A stretch of DNA of 64,000 nt from Channallabes apus. Taxonomy: Eukaryota > Chordata > Actinopteri > Siluriformes > Clariidae. Below are positions 25,926 through 37,639 of the stretch, in pieces (position 1 is the first letter of the stretch; every line of letters starts with the position of its first letter). The stretch lies in assembly GCA_030522415.1 (NCBI GenBank), contig CM060107.1, positions 52,011,807-52,075,806 on the forward strand, read 5' to 3'. A program made the translations under genes and the position numbers. A model generated the notes under the pieces. The model did no database searches. It was not told the DNA's origin and worked only from the letters and a program-made list of their open reading frames with translations.

Positions 25926-27481
25926 CACTGTAAAAAAAATTCTTGCTACTCCAACTAAAAAATTTCTAGTGACCTGTTGCATCTAAAATTTTTAGTTGGC
26001 TCAATTTAAGTTGTGTAAACTATTTTGTTTTTGCTGTGCTGATTACCTCTAAATGTACACACAAATTGAAATAAAACATTCTGTCAACTAAATGTTCTAT
26101 GCTGAATAAACATGCCTAGTTAGGCCAACAAGCAGTCTCAAATTGAAATATAATGTTGTGTCAATTAAATGTTCCAAGTTGACTGAAAGGTATATTTTGA
26201 ATTGGAAATTATGCTTGCATAATTATAAAATTAACATCTTAAAGTTTACTTGAGTAGGTTATTCACTGTAGCCACATTTCAAATAACATGACACATTCTT
26301 CTAAATTTGAATATTTTTTTTATGTAAACTTTAAACACCTGTTAAAGACTATCAACATTGATTAAGTGCAATCCAGCTACTCTTTCAACAAATAAACAAA
26401 TGCTGCATTGTTATAACAAAATATGCAAATAACATTCCAAAATGCAAGAATGAAACTGTGCCCTTAACATTCATGTTACAAAGCTTACTAATATCACACT
26501 CAGTCAAAACAGTATACTGGATAAATAGACTTCTGCTTTGAGGAACAAAACATACTGATATTTCTCAGTAAAAACGTGCAGTGGCTTATTTGAAAATAAA
26601 ATATTTGCTTTAACTCAGAAATGGTTTAAGATATAAAAAAAAAAAATGTTGTGAAATAATTTTGCCAAGCTCCAAGACTGTTTGCAGATGCAGTAAGCAC
26701 TGTTTCCCAGATATTCTCCCTAATACCTGAAATACAAAAAGATAAATATATGAATAACTAATTAAGTAACCGTTTGTAGTTCAAAACCATTAAAAATCCT
26801 ATACAAAAAATGTCCGTTTAGCCATTATAACCGTTTTCAGACACTATAAGGTTAATGAATGATGAAGTGAGAACATTAAGCTCCCTCAGTGCCGCACTAA
26901 CGCGCCGTCTTTTTCAAATAGCCTTTGAAATTATCAGTCATTAAAATGAATAAAATGTATGTAACGTAATTAAACTTTAGCGGTTTCATAGATTAACATT
27001 AATGTCAATGTACATACCATCTGAAAAAAAAATGCGTTAGGAGCTGAAACGAGTGCATTGCCAGATAACTACTGTAACACTCCAAATTATATAAATAAAC
27101 ACTCGAAAATATAATGTTCTAAAGCTTGCTGCTGGATAATATATATGTTATAAAGCTAAAATTGCTAATTACTTTGCAGGACAGTTAGTTTCCATGAAGT
27201 ACTCACCATTTCGGGAGGAAATAGCGGGAAGTTCGAAAATTCTGGAAGAACGCTTTTGCAGAGGTCCCTCTTGTTCGTCCAACATAAAATTGTTTGTGTG
27301 CAGTTAAATGTTTCATGAACACAGTTTTATTCGTTGCCTCGATGAAACTTTCTTAGTTGAGTAATGAAATTTATACAATCATTGAGAAAACATATTTTTC
27401 TTTTTTGACACCAGCATTATATTAGCCCAACATATATTTCTTTGTTCCAACAACTATTTTCAGGATTTATTTTTTACAGTG
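25926..27481. mobile_element. Second CACTG-ended element inside the same Ig exon
   Basis: It starts CACTGTAAAAAAAATT and ends ATTTTTTACAGTG, flanked by TA (25924-25925, 27482-27483). Unit 3 has the uninterrupted CAGCAGTACTGAG empty site. The 1.55-kb interior is AT-rich with no convincing transposase; the GTTGACTGAAAGG and CCAACAACTATTT stretches look like subterminal repeats. Confidence 0.7.
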
Positions 27482-27516
27482 TACTGAGTCTCCTGTGTAT
27501 GCAGTGATGTATTTTA
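27482..27516 (-). pseudogene. Unit 1 Ig exon 1, 5' piece
   Basis: The piece matches the start of unit 3's exon (SAVTAYTGGS-like region). It then jumps into intron sequence (GAAACACACC), having lost about 30 bp including the N-terminal Cys codon and the splice acceptor seen at 53934. Confidence 0.65.
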
Positions 27517-27643
27517 TGTAGAAACACACCGGGTAATGATCTGTTAATGAGCAGCAACAAATCTGCAGCAAAAGGCGTCTTTTCTGCTGACCTGGCCAAC
27601 CGGCCCCTCCCAGCTCTCCACTGGGTGTGGTCTTAGATGGGAG

Positions 27644-28690
27644 TCCCTTCTGATATCCGATAGTTGTGTAGCTTCTCAGCTGGGAATCAGGGCCTTAATG
27701 TAAATGCACAGTTGCTTTTCTTCCCTCTTCAGTGGCTGGATACCGAAGGCCGGCTCTGCCCGAGAGTACGAGTGCAGTGGGAGTCGTTCAGTGTTCATGC
27801 GGCTGTCCTTCACACAGTGATCAGGGGACTGCATTCAGTTTACTTTGAGGTCCCTGGTGCACGTTACATCACCCAGCTTTCATGCCCCTCTTACACGTGT
27901 TTAGTGTCGCCGCCTGACTCTGTTCTGTGGATCTCTAGTGCCAGACGAGACACTGAGCTGATCTCCCCACCCTGCTGTAATAATGTGGGGAAGCCAGCAA
28001 TCCATTAGCACAGATTGCTTTGCAGCTGTGTCCATTTCCAGTGGCCCCGCCCCTTTACACACCTGCAGAAGGGAAGGTCGTCTACCTAGTGAGCCTACAG
28101 AGTGAGCAAGGAGCAATAACAGATTGAGGCGCACACTAATCACAGGTGCATGCCGTGACAGCTTCTTTATATTATTATTGAATCTTTGCTGCAAATTAAG
28201 CAGCTGGTTATACATTTGAGGGGAGTGGTATAAGTTAAATGTTGAGAACCGTGTGTGTGTGTGGGGGGGGGGGGGGTGTACATCAGATGTTGCCTCTGTA
28301 ACATTCAGACAAACTTCTAGAGTGCCTTTATGATTTTACACAAAATTTGCATGCACACACAAACTCCAGCCAAAACTACACACACATGCACGCACACACA
28401 CGCACACATGCACACACACAAACAATGATCACAAGCACTTTTATATGGGGAAAAATGCAAAAACTTAACTTACAAATTTTTTTACTTACAAATACATTTA
28501 CTTTTATCTAGGACTAAAAACTAAAATCTATTTTAGTGACACACCACCAAAGAGTCCAACTGCTAGAGGAGGAAGTAACAGTGTGAACACACTACATGGG
28601 TGAGCAGTTTACAGAAGTGGTGGATGTTCTCAGTAAACAGTGTACACACCCCAGTGTTTCAAGCATCTTTAAAATGATTGGCTGTAAATC
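27644..28690. repeat. Duplicated 1-kb block, copy 1
   Basis: The block is closely similar to 31746-32870, from TCCGATAGTTGTGTAGC to AAAATGATTGGCT. It lies in what would be intron 1 of receptor unit 1. It includes a poly-G tract at 28261-28275 and CA-rich stretches. No coding signature is convincing: the open frame at 27664-28008 is not conserved in the second copy. Confidence 0.7.
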
Positions 28691-29065
28691 TTGTAGTATA
28701 AGCACATGTACGACGCTGTAAGAACCTCCATGAGTAACAGCCAATGAGAGAGCAAGAGGAAACTGTAGGGGGACGAGGCAGGAACAACCAGAACACCAAT
28801 CATGATGAAGGAGACTCAGCGTTCTACATGAACTCAGGACATAGACGGGGATTAATAAAGCTCTGGTACAAAGTTCTTATTTAATGAGTGTTAAGCCATC
28901 TGTATAAAGTCCCATCATCATTTTCTCATATTTTGTTTTGCATCTGGTTTGATGGCAAACAGAAAGACTTTAAATTCCTTTCAGTAGCTCAGTGGCATGT
29001 TACATTTCTATATGATTTCTGTATCACTTTATGCTTCAAAGATATTAAAGGTTAAGTTCTAAAAC

Positions 29066-29073
<8 letters not shown>

Positions 29074-29110
<37 letters not shown>
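29074..29110. repeat. (GA)n microsatellite
   Basis: About 18 GA dinucleotides lie immediately 3' (minus strand) of the signal-peptide exon donor of unit 1. Confidence 0.95.
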
Positions 29111-29112
<2 letters not shown>

Positions 29113-29115
29113 CAC

Positions 29116-29164
29116 CTTCAGTGACATGAAGCTGTATGAGGAGGAGAAGAAAACACACCTGCAT
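29116..29164 (-). pseudogene. Unit 1 signal-peptide exon
   Basis: The ATG starts [17 protein letters not shown], a typical short signal peptide, with donor GTGAGTCT after a phase-1 G. It is nearly identical to unit 3's exon at 59726-59774, and upstream 5' UTR similarity continues to about 29270. It is intact, but downstream exons are broken. Confidence 0.7.
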
Positions 29165-29366
29165 TCTTACTGACGACCCAAACACACACATTAATCCAGA
29201 GAGATAATTAGAGCTAAACACACACTGACCAACTGCTGCACCGAGTCTCATCATAATGAACACACTCTACACATCACACACACTTACAGTAAGTGCTAAG
29301 ACAGGAAGTACAAATTCAGCAGTATCACACATTTCTATTGCACAACAGAACTGCATCTATAAATAC

Positions 29367-29545
29367 AGGTCCTTCTCAAAAAAAAATTAGCATATTGTGA
29401 TAAGGTTCATTATTTTCTGTAATGTACTGATAAACATTAGACTTTCATATATTTTAGATTCATTACACACAACTGAAGTAGTTTAAGCCTTTTATTGTTT
29501 TAATATTGATGATTGTGGCATACAGCTCATGAGGATAATCATTTA
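29367..29545. mobile_element. Probable DNA-transposon end fragment
   Basis: The sequence ACAGGTCCTTCTCAAAAA followed by ATTAGCATATTGTGAT and ACTTTCATATATTTTAGATT resembles termini of a common fish Tc1/mariner-type non-autonomous family. No opposite TIR was found. Assignment is from memory of the motif only. Confidence 0.35.
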
Positions 29546-30314
29546 CAAGACAAAAGACGTTCAGAGGTGTGTTATGCCTTAAAACGTTTTTAACAATGGA
29601 GCCATGAAATTAGATCTTCTTAACCTTTTAAAAAACCTTTAAAAAAATTTTAAATGTATACTATTTGCCTTAAGTGTTCATATCTTGCGTACCAAAGGAC
29701 AGTCATAACTAATTATGACATGACTAACAGTCATTTTCACATATGAGGCACAACTTAATGACTGGGTGTTTTACGTGCTAAGGCATTGCAGACCTACCGA
29801 GACGTCCTCCAACTCTCAGCACTCCATCCTGCAGTACTGGGTCCAGTTTGGAGAGGCAACTGTTCCTTTTTACAGATGCATCACCTTTTTGCAACATGGA
29901 AATTTCTTCTTTGAATTTTTATCTTTGAATGAACTTGATGACTTAATTTTCTGCTCTTGTTAAGTCCTGAATTGTCGAAGACTTGTGGTTTCCTGTCATT
30001 GAGTCATCTACACGTCTTTTAACCCCTTTTGTTCTTCATGTGAAGAATCCAGGTAACAGATCATTTCAACTTGTACCAGTCAGAGTGATAATTAATCAGT
30101 TTGCTCACAGCATCTGTGCTCTCTGTAGTACTCATGATGTTCGCTGAAGCTGAATGTTTAATCTCATTGTCATCCTCTTTTATCGACATGTCATGAATGT
30201 TCTCAGGCCACTTACACTCTGGTTCTTTGAGAAAGGAGGGACCATGGATCCAGTTGACATTTTTCATGAATTTTTCACAGGATACTCCCCTGGATGCAGA
30301 ATCGGCTGGATTTT

Positions 30315-31051
30315 TTAAGTATTGTCATACCTCCACTGCTGTGGCTTTGTTGACTCTCTTATAATGGCAATTCTGTTGGCAACAAAGGTTTTAAAATGAA
30401 GTTTTTCGTTGTCAATATATCTCAGAATGGTTGTACTGTCAGTCGAAAATATAGAGTCCAGCAACTCCATTTCCAATTGACCTTTCAACATTTTGTCATT
30501 GTTCACAGCAACCACTGCTGCAGTCAATTCCATTCGCGGAATAGTGGTTTGTTTCAGGGGGGCTACACGTGAATTCCCCATCATAAAGGCACAATGTGTG
30601 AGTCCATCAGCATTTACCAACTTGAGGTATGAGACAACTCCGTATCCCATCTCACTTGCGTCCGAAAAGTGATGAAGTCGTGCTGTAGTTGTAATTCCAA
30701 AGTTAACTGGTTTTATGCATCTTGCCACACTGAACTTGCATAGTTGATGTAACTCTTGTAGCCAGGCTTTCCATCTTTTTACGAACTGTTCAGGGATGTC
30801 GGCATCCCACATGAGTTTTTCTTTGCACAACTGCTGCATTAAGATCTTGGCTGGCAGTATGACAGATGCAAGGAAACCCAAGGGGTCATAGATTGAACTA
30901 GATTCCTAATAATTGACAAGATTCCTCTTCTAGTCACAGGTTGGTCCTTTAAACTAATCTTAAACTTGAACATGTCTGAATTGATACACCACAACACCCC
31001 TAGAGCTCTCTCGACAGGAAGTGCATCTTTACTCAAATCCAAGTCTCTCAT
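30315..31051 (-). pseudogene. BEL/Pao RNase H region
   Basis: Two overlapping frames contain the Pao-type signature: FLASVILPAKILMQQLCKEK, HHFSDASEMGYGVVSYLKL, RVAPLKQTTIPRMELTAAVV and FSTDSTTILRYIDN. The frameshift lies between 30839 and 30900. Family membership is clear, but the enzyme cannot be made. Confidence 0.85.
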
Positions 31052-31159
31052 GTATTTGATTCTTTCACTCTCAGGAACATAAGTCAGTAGGGCGCGACTA
31101 TTACTTGCCCACTTGGTGAGGTTGAACCCTCCACTTGCACAAAGGTGGGTGAGGTTGTT

Positions 31160-31585
31160 CTATAAAGCAACTGCATGATCATGGCTCGAAACAGACTTCA
31201 AACAGTCGTCTACATAAAAGTTCTTACGTCCTGTGTTGACTGACTCAACAGGTGCATTGCTGCGGTTTTCTTCTGCTGTTCTCCTAAAGGCAAAGTTGGC
31301 AACACTTGGAGACGATTTTGCACCGAACAGATGAACGAGCATCTTGTACTCGACCAAGTCTTGATTTACGCCTCCATTCGGCCACCGTAGGAAGTGCAGT
31401 AAATCTGTGTCTTTTTCCGGAACTCTCACCTGATAATACATGGCTTCCACATCTGCCATCATAGCAACTTCCTCTTGTCTGAAGCGTGTGAGTACTCCAA
31501 TGAGTGAATTTGTCAAGTCTGGTCCTTGTAGGAGCTCACTATTTAATGATACTCCCTGATAGCTGGCAGCACAGTCAAAAACCAC
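31160..31585 (-). pseudogene. BEL/Pao reverse transcriptase
   Basis: Contains [20 protein letters not shown], the [14 protein letters not shown] block, LHFLRW and the catalytic YVDD at 31205-31216. The N-terminal part (NFMNDMIEKGHAVKVP) is separated by a shift/deletion near 31600. It is a remnant of the element's polyprotein. Confidence 0.85.
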
Positions 31586-31745
31586 TCTTAGCTTTTTCTT
31601 CTTGTCGACTTAAGTGAGGTGTAGGGACCTTGACTGCATGACCCTTTTCAATCATGTCGTTCATGAAGTTTGAATACTCCTCGTGAAAGGAGAGGTTATT
31701 CTTAAATTTCCATTTGAGATTTAGTGCGCGCTGTGTGGCTGTCCC

Positions 31746-32870
31746 TTCTGACGTCCGATAGTTGTGTAGCTTTGGGGCCTTAATGTAGATACACGTTGGC
31801 TTTATTTCCCTCTTCAGTGGGTTTTTTCCCTCTTCAGTGGCTGGATACCGAAGGCTGGCGCTACCCGAGAGTACGAGTGCAGTGAGAGTCGTTCAGTGAT
31901 CACGTGGCTGTCCTTCACACGGTGATCAAGGGACTGCATTCAGTTTAGTTACTTTGAGGTCCCTGGTGAACGTTACATCGCCCAGCTTGCACGCCCCTCT
32001 TACACGTTTTTAGTGTCGCCGCCTGACTCTGTTCTGTGGCTCTCTAGCGCCAGACCAGACAATGAGCTGCACTCCCCACCCTGCTGTAATAATGCGGGGA
32101 AGCCAGCAATCCATTAGCAGAGACTGCTTTTCAACTGTGCCCATTTCCAGTGGCCCCTTTACACACCTGCAGAAGGGAAGTACCTACTGTAGTAACGACA
32201 GATGACAGATTGAGGCGCACGCTCATCACAGGTGAATGCCGTGACAGCTTCTTTAATTTATTATTAACTCTTTACAACAAATTGAGCAGTATGTATTAAT
32301 GATTATAACAAATGTATTAATAGTTATAACAAATGTATTAATGGTTATACATTTGCGAGGGCAGTTGTATAAATTGAATGTTGAGAACCATGTGTGTGTG
32401 TGTGTTTTGGACATCAGATGTTTCCACTGTAACATCCAGGCAAACTTCTAGAATGCCTTCATGATTTTACACAAAATTTGCATTCACACACAAACTCCAG
32501 CCAAAACATGCATTCACCAACACACACACTAACACAAACAATGATCACAAGTACTTTTATCTGGGGAAAAATGCAAAAAAAGTTCAGAAGGAATTTATCT
32601 TACAATGAATTTACTTTTATTTAGGACTATAAACTAAAGCCTACATGGTTTGAATGTTTTTATCTTGTGTTGCTCTGCAGTAATCTGAATACACTTCTAT
32701 TTTAGTGACACACCACCAAAGAGGCAAACTGCTAGAGGAGGAAGTGAGAGTGAACACACCACATGAGTAAGGAGTTCACAGAAGGGTGGATGTTTCTAGT
32801 AAACAGTGTACACACCCCAGTATCTCAAGCATCTTTAAAATGATTGGCTCTAAATCTTGTACGCTGTAAA
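31746..32870. repeat. Duplicated 1-kb block, copy 2
   Basis: Second copy of the block at 27644-28690, diverged by small indels including a duplicated TTTCCCTCTTCAGTGG. It directly abuts the BEL/Pao fragment, so the block probably moved with a local rearrangement. No gene was seen. Confidence 0.7.
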
Positions 32871-34135
32871 ATAAAACAAAAACCGTAAAATTAAGGTAAA
32901 ATAGTCTAGTTCGTATTATGCTCACATAATTTACAGAATTTACATAACATTACATTTATATAACATTTGCAAAATGTTATTATTTTACATTTTTTTCCAA
33001 AATTATTACAATCAAACACCTTCAATAAAGTAAAAGCATTAGGCATTTAGCAGGGAAACACTGTTATTTACAGATTTTTCCTAAATTGAAGATCAAACAC
33101 CTTCAAATAAAGCAATAGCACATAGCATTTCTTTCATAAATTCCTATGAACACACATGTTCAATAAAGTGTTAACACAAACTCCAGATGACAAAATTTGT
33201 AAAATAGCCTGTAGAACTGTGACCCAGTATAGTACAGGTATGATACAAAATACAATATTAAGAAGTTCAGTTTTATAGCATTACAGTAAAATCCTAAAAT
33301 GAAAAACAAAATGAAATATTTAGACTATTGTGCTATAACAGTGAAACATTCTCTCTCACAAACTTAAACATTGCTGTGAAATATCCTTGACTAACAACCT
33401 ATGAAGAAATGAACAATTTCAAACAAGATTCCCAATGTTCCAATTAAAGTTGGATTGGAAACTTTATTACAAATAAAATAAAATGTGGTCCCTTTTTTTA
33501 ACTCTATAGTCCTTATATAATGCCGTTATTTAAAGTTATTTGTGTTATATAAAGTTATATAAAGTTATATAAAGTTATATAAAGTTATATAAAGTTACTT
33601 GTGTACAAATAACTTAAACTTTTAGTTCAGAATCCTAATGTCTTAGTGCAATTAAGTCAAATCTAAAACATACCAAAATGGCAAAATGGACGGTCCAGTG
33701 TATCCAATAAAGATCTTCTTCCAAACAGGCAGTAAAGAACTTGGTGCATTAGGGTGGATTGGAAGAGAGAAGAAAAGAACACATTAAGATCTTAGATTTT
33801 AAAGAAAAATGTTATCTGAGATTTGCGACAGACGAACATGGCAATATTAATAAATGAGCTTTGTTTACAGCAACAACAATACGAATTAAAATAACAATAA
33901 AAAATCTCTTGAGCTTGCAGGTATTTTTTCTCCCACTGAAACACGATGTGACATTTCAGAGTCTTCTCCTCTGTCTCTCAGAGACTGCTTTCCTCCTCAC
34001 CTGTAGCTCAGCAGCGTGTCTTCACTCCTCTGAATTTACACAGACAACCGTTTACCGTTTACATTTGAAGGATGCCCATTTCCCATTGGCTGGTTCATAT
34101 CACGTTACATCTGTGTCTGATACCTGAGCAATAAA
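32871..34135. other. AT-rich intergenic DNA, no gene seen
   Basis: A short 10-bp tandem (TTATATAAAG, about five copies) lies at 33543-33597. The 88-codon plus frame at 33861-34127 has no recognisable domain, and I do not call it. Confidence 0.5.
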
Positions 34136-34139
34136 CGTA

Positions 34140-34329
34140 GGCTCACAGTTTGCAGAGCACGGCCGAGAAGAGGGGGTGTGGACCCATTTGATTCCAAACT
34201 AGCAGCCATGCCATTTACGGCTCTTGCCAAGCCGTCAATTTGTCCTTGCTGTCATACTATGTAGTCCAGCGTGGGGGTTTCTTCCTCCGGCATTGGTGTT
34301 CCTGCTGCATCCATAAGAGTCTGTTCATC
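34140..34329 (-). pseudogene. Gypsy gag N-terminal remnant
   Basis: Directly 3' of the LTR below, a frame starts in the last bases of the LTR (ATG at 34333-34335) and reads TDEQTLMDAAGTPMPEEETP, then a stop, then QQGQIDGLARAVNGMAASLE. The acidic start and the QQxQI-LA-V pattern are like the gag start of many fish gypsy elements. The stop kills it. Confidence 0.5.
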
Positions 34330-34911
34330 TGTCATGGCTGTCAGGTAGAGACTGCAGACGCAGATGTCAAAACAAGGAGGATTTATTAACACAAATATAT
34401 GAACTCAAAACAAACAAAACCTAAAGAAAACGCCGCTAGGGTGTTACTCTCTCGCAGTCTTAGACTCCCTCGGCTGGATCTGCAGGCAGGCAGGTAATAT
34501 ACTGAAAACGTTCTTTTGTTACGTTGCACTCAATTTAATTTATAACTAGGACGACTCACTGTCCTTTAGTTCATGAGCCACTCAGCCCATAGGCTTTGGC
34601 CGCTCCAGCTGCCTCTTGCCCTGTTCTGCAGACACCTTTACTCCTGAGAGGAAGAGTGCAGAGTCATAAGCACATGACACGACAGACAGACACATACAGT
34701 AGGTGCATAACAGTGAACAGACAAAGGGCTACGGGTTCGGCTGGTATATATAGAGACACACAGGGGTAGACAGGTGAACTTGATTTAGTGATAACACAGA
34801 TACTGGGGAACAATTACACATGTAGACATACTAGGGGGAGACAGAGTGACGGCTCAGTAATCCGGTGACCCAAATCTTTTTCTCCCGGACTGAGGAGGTA
34901 GAGATGTTACA
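34330..34911 (-). mobile_element. Gypsy-type LTR (5' LTR, 582 bp)
   Basis: On the minus strand it begins TGTAACATC and ends GCCATGACA, with a TATATATA box (34745-34752) and AATAAA (34382-34387) followed by a GT-rich stretch, i.e. a full U3-R-U5 layout. A gag-like start follows. I found no TSD, because the other end of the element is absent. Confidence 0.6.
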
Positions 34912-35108
34912 ATGAGTTTAGAATAAGGTTTTATACAAAAGACTTACAAAAGAGAAAGAAAGCAATAAGTCAAAAGCACCATCACAAGATTTTAATACAA
35001 ATCAATTATATTATATCATAGTATTCTACCTCAAACATTCTACATTTGATAGCTAGAGAATCACTAAAGTATTACACTTAATAATCCACAATAAAACCAT
35101 ATATATAA
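34912..35108. other. AT-rich, no gene seen
   Basis: No coding, repeat or RNA signature recognised. Confidence 0.5.
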
Positions 35109-35122
35109 AATTATTCGTTAAG

Positions 35123-35332
35123 TGGCGGCATGGTGGTGTAGTGGTTAGCACTGTCGCCTTGCACCTCCAGGGTCTGGGAGAGATTCCCGGCCAGGCTCGA
35201 TTCCCATCTCTGTGTGCATGGAGTTTGCATGTTCTCCCCGTGCTTGGTGGGTTTCCTCCGGGTACTCAGTACAGTCCAAAGACATGCAGATTAGGCTAAT
35301 TGGCATTCCCAAATTAACCATAGTGTGTGAAT

Positions 35333-35399
<67 letters not shown>

Positions 35400-35525
35400 C
35401 TCTGCGATGGATTGGCACGCTGTCCAGGGTGTGCACCCTGCCTCGTGCCCTCAGTCTCCTGGGATAGGCTCCAGGTCCCCGCAACCCTAAATACAGGATA
35501 AAGCGGTATAGAAGATGAATTAATG
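35123..35525 (+). mobile_element. tRNA-headed SINE/retroposon with 14-bp TSD
   Basis: The element is bounded by a perfect 14-bp duplication AATTATTCGTTAAG (35109-35122, 35526-35539). It has a pol III-like head (TGGTGTAGTGGTTAGCAC), the GTCCAAAGACATGCAGATTA body and a TAAAGCGGTATAGAAGATGA tail. An internal (GT)n(GC)n tract lies at about 35336-35400. It is the same family as 43402-43758 and 43821-43960. Confidence 0.85.
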
Positions 35526-35714
35526 AATTATTCGTTAAGAAGTAGCTGGGAGCTTCTAAAAGGAGTCTGTGTACAAACCTGTGGGAACGGATATGTGAAA
35601 ATATATCCGATATGTGAAAGTGTGTGCAATGATTATCAATTTGTGGGTATGGATTACAAAATCTGAGTGCACAGAAAAGATTATTAAACTAATTGTTAAA
35701 CTGAGGGAACAGTT

Positions 35715-35985
35715 AACAAGCGTAACTCGGATTGCGAGTAACTCAGTTTGTGAGCGTTCAGCAAGATGAGGAAAGATTTTTAACACATTTTGACTCAGAA
35801 CGAACAAGTCCTGGTTTACAAGTCCCGAGTATCATATATCACGCATGCGCTTCTTGTTTTGACGGCAAGCATCATGTGATCACAACTGAGCCAGCATTTT
35901 TTCTCTCTCTTGCGCTGCGGAATTGTGGGTAATCGTCTTCCGTGCTGTATCTTAGTGCACGACTCTTACTGGTATATCAACATGT
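35715..35985. mobile_element. Possible pogo/Tigger-like terminal segment
   Basis: The stretch GTAACTCGGATTGCGAGTAA plus TTTGTGAGCGTTCAGCAAGA and CGAGTATCATATATCACGCA resembles the long termini of pogo/Tigger-like DNA elements. An inverted partner of the last part occurs at about 37195-37245. Confidence 0.4.
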
Positions 35986-36299
35986 GTGCACGTAAAAACA
36001 TATTGTGGCGTGGGCAGGGCGGCGGCTGACGACCATCATGCCTTGCGGGGGTTCTCAATGTGTTCACCCTGTTCGGGAAAGGTGTTTGGGTTAGTGGCTT
36101 CGGCCAAGTTGAGTGTGTTATGTGTGAGTGACCTGTTGACTGTGCGCCAGTTCATGCTAAGGCTGAATTGGGTGAGGTTCTTGGGTGAATGTGCTGTTCA
36201 TGCTATACAGTGCTGTGTGGTGAAAAAAATCCTCCCAGCCATTGCATTGGGCAGCAACAAAGCTCAATCATCTCTCCAACATCCTTTCCGGCGGAAAAA

Positions 36300-37190
36300 C
36301 GCTATCTTGGTGTCAGAAGTGTGATGGAGAATTACGAGTTGGGCCGAAGGTCATTGATCGATTTCGATTGATTGATCGGGCTCGAAGGACAGCAGCCACA
36401 GCGGTAGCAGAGACAAAGCAGCGGGTGTGGGAAGAGTGCAAAGAATCAATGGAGAAGGACTTTCGGGTAGCACCAAGGTGCTTCTGGAAAACCATCCGAC
36501 ACCTCAGGAGGGGGAAATGGGGAACCACCCAAGCTGTGTACAGCAAGGATGGAACACTGCTGACCTCGACTGAGGAGGTAATCGGTGGTGGAAAGAACAT
36601 TTTGAGGAACTCCTGAAACTGACTAATTCAACCTCTGTTGCGGAGACAGAGCTGGATGATGACGGGGGATTGGCGTTGATCTCCCTGGGTGAGGTCACTG
36701 AGGTAGTCAAACAACTCCACAGTGGCAAAGCCCCAGGAATTGACGAGATCTGTCCAGAAATGCTGAAGGCTCTGAGTGTTGAGGGAGTGTCTTGGTTGAC
36801 ACGCCTCTTCAACATTGCATGGAAGTCTGGGACGGTGCCTAAGGAGTGGCAGACTGGGGTGGTGGTCCTTTTTAAAAGGGAGACCAGAGGATGTGTGCCA
36901 ATTATAGGGGCATCACACGACTCCATGGGAAAATGTACTCTAAGGGGCTGGAAAGGAGGGTTCAGCCGTTTGTTGAACCACAGATTGAAGAGGAAAAATG
37001 TGGATTCAGTCCTGGTCGTGGAAAAGCGGACCAGCTTTTTACTCTTGCAGGAATCCTGGAGGGGGCTTGGAAATATGCCCATCCAGTATACATGTACATG
37101 TGTTTTGTAGGTTTGGAGAAGGCATATGATCAGGTCCCTCAGGATTTTCTGTGGGATGTACTGCGGGAGTATGGGGTGAGAGGGTCACTT
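36300..37190 (+). mobile_element. Non-LTR retrotransposon fragment (RTE/Rex3-like RT)
   Basis: Plus-strand frames carry KDFRVAPRCFWKTIRHLRRG, LHSGKAPGIDEICPEMLKAL, LFNIAWKSGTVPKEWQTGVV and, after a shift at about 36890, CANYRGIT, EEEKCGFSPGRG and VGLEKAYDQVPQDFLW. These are RT fingers and the first catalytic Asp region (normally F-x-D-L-E-K-A, here VGLEKAYD with the first Asp changed to Gly). Both ends are truncated. The clade assignment is tentative. Confidence 0.75.
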
Positions 37191-37639
37191 CGCCAAGCGT
37201 CAAAACAAATAGCGCATGCGTACTTCATGATACTCGGTACCCAATTTTTCCCCATGCCACGTCAATGCAACTGGACAGTCAAAGAGGGTGCTAATGTCAT
37301 TTAAACAATATTTTATATTAATGCAGCAGAGTAACACACAGCATCATTCACAAACACTGCCAAATAACAATTTATTATGTTGGCAGGTGCACAGCATGCA
37401 ATTGTTTAATCTAATGATGTTTCTACTGAGACAAGCAAGATGATTACAAGTTTGTGATACTTTTTCTCTGGTTGATATCAGAGAAAAAGCAATAAACCAT
37501 GCAATCCTAACAAGCAGCTTTATGGGCGGGCAGGGGGGGGGGGACGGGGTTTTAACTTTACAGTAAAGAGTTACACTTAATTTACTTTTATTTAGGACTA
37601 AAAATTAAAACCTACATGGCTAGACTGTTTTAATTTCAT
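37191..37639. other. No gene seen; inverted match and poly-G tract
   Basis: 37195-37245 is an inverted partial match to 35815-35865. The rest is AT-rich with a G run at 37530-37540. Confidence 0.45.

Larger units (their letters stand above)
5585..29164 (-). pseudogene. Ig-receptor unit 1 (two V-type Ig domains), decayed
   Basis: Minus-strand gene remnant: signal-peptide exon (29116-29164), a first Ig exon in three pieces (27482-27516, 25701-25925, 11275-11309), an intact second Ig exon (10858-11166), one stalk exon (10410-10478), a tail exon (5854-5916) and a terminal tyrosine-motif exon (5585-5776). Compared with unit 3, the first Ig exon has lost its 5' end and acceptor, is split by two CACTG-ended elements, and has a GT to GG change at its splice donor. 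Compared with unit 2, the transmembrane exon is deleted at about 5945. The family is inferred to be a teleost multigene Ig receptor of the cell surface, inhibitory type; I cannot name the exact family (CD300-like, pIgR-like and similar are possible). Confidence 0.75.
29590..31735 (-). mobile_element. BEL/Pao retrotransposon fragment, copy 1
   Basis: On the minus strand: BEL-type RT (31160-31735), then the Pao-type RNase H region (30315-31051), then a linker toward the integrase (30061-30267). A short tail is shared with the BEL copy at 47.5 kb. Frames are broken at 31600, 31070, 30840-30900 and 30300. No LTRs are present. The upstream edge abuts a duplicated intron block at 31746. Confidence 0.88.

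Noticed and set aside
27664..28008. 114-codon plus ORF as an exon
   Set aside because: The duplicated block at 31746-32870 does not keep the frame.
33861..34127. 88-codon plus ORF
   Set aside because: No domain, no splice context, AT-rich surroundings; cannot be supported.
35123..35200. Possible tRNA gene
   Set aside because: A pol III-like head is part of a SINE with a 14-bp target duplication and other copies nearby.
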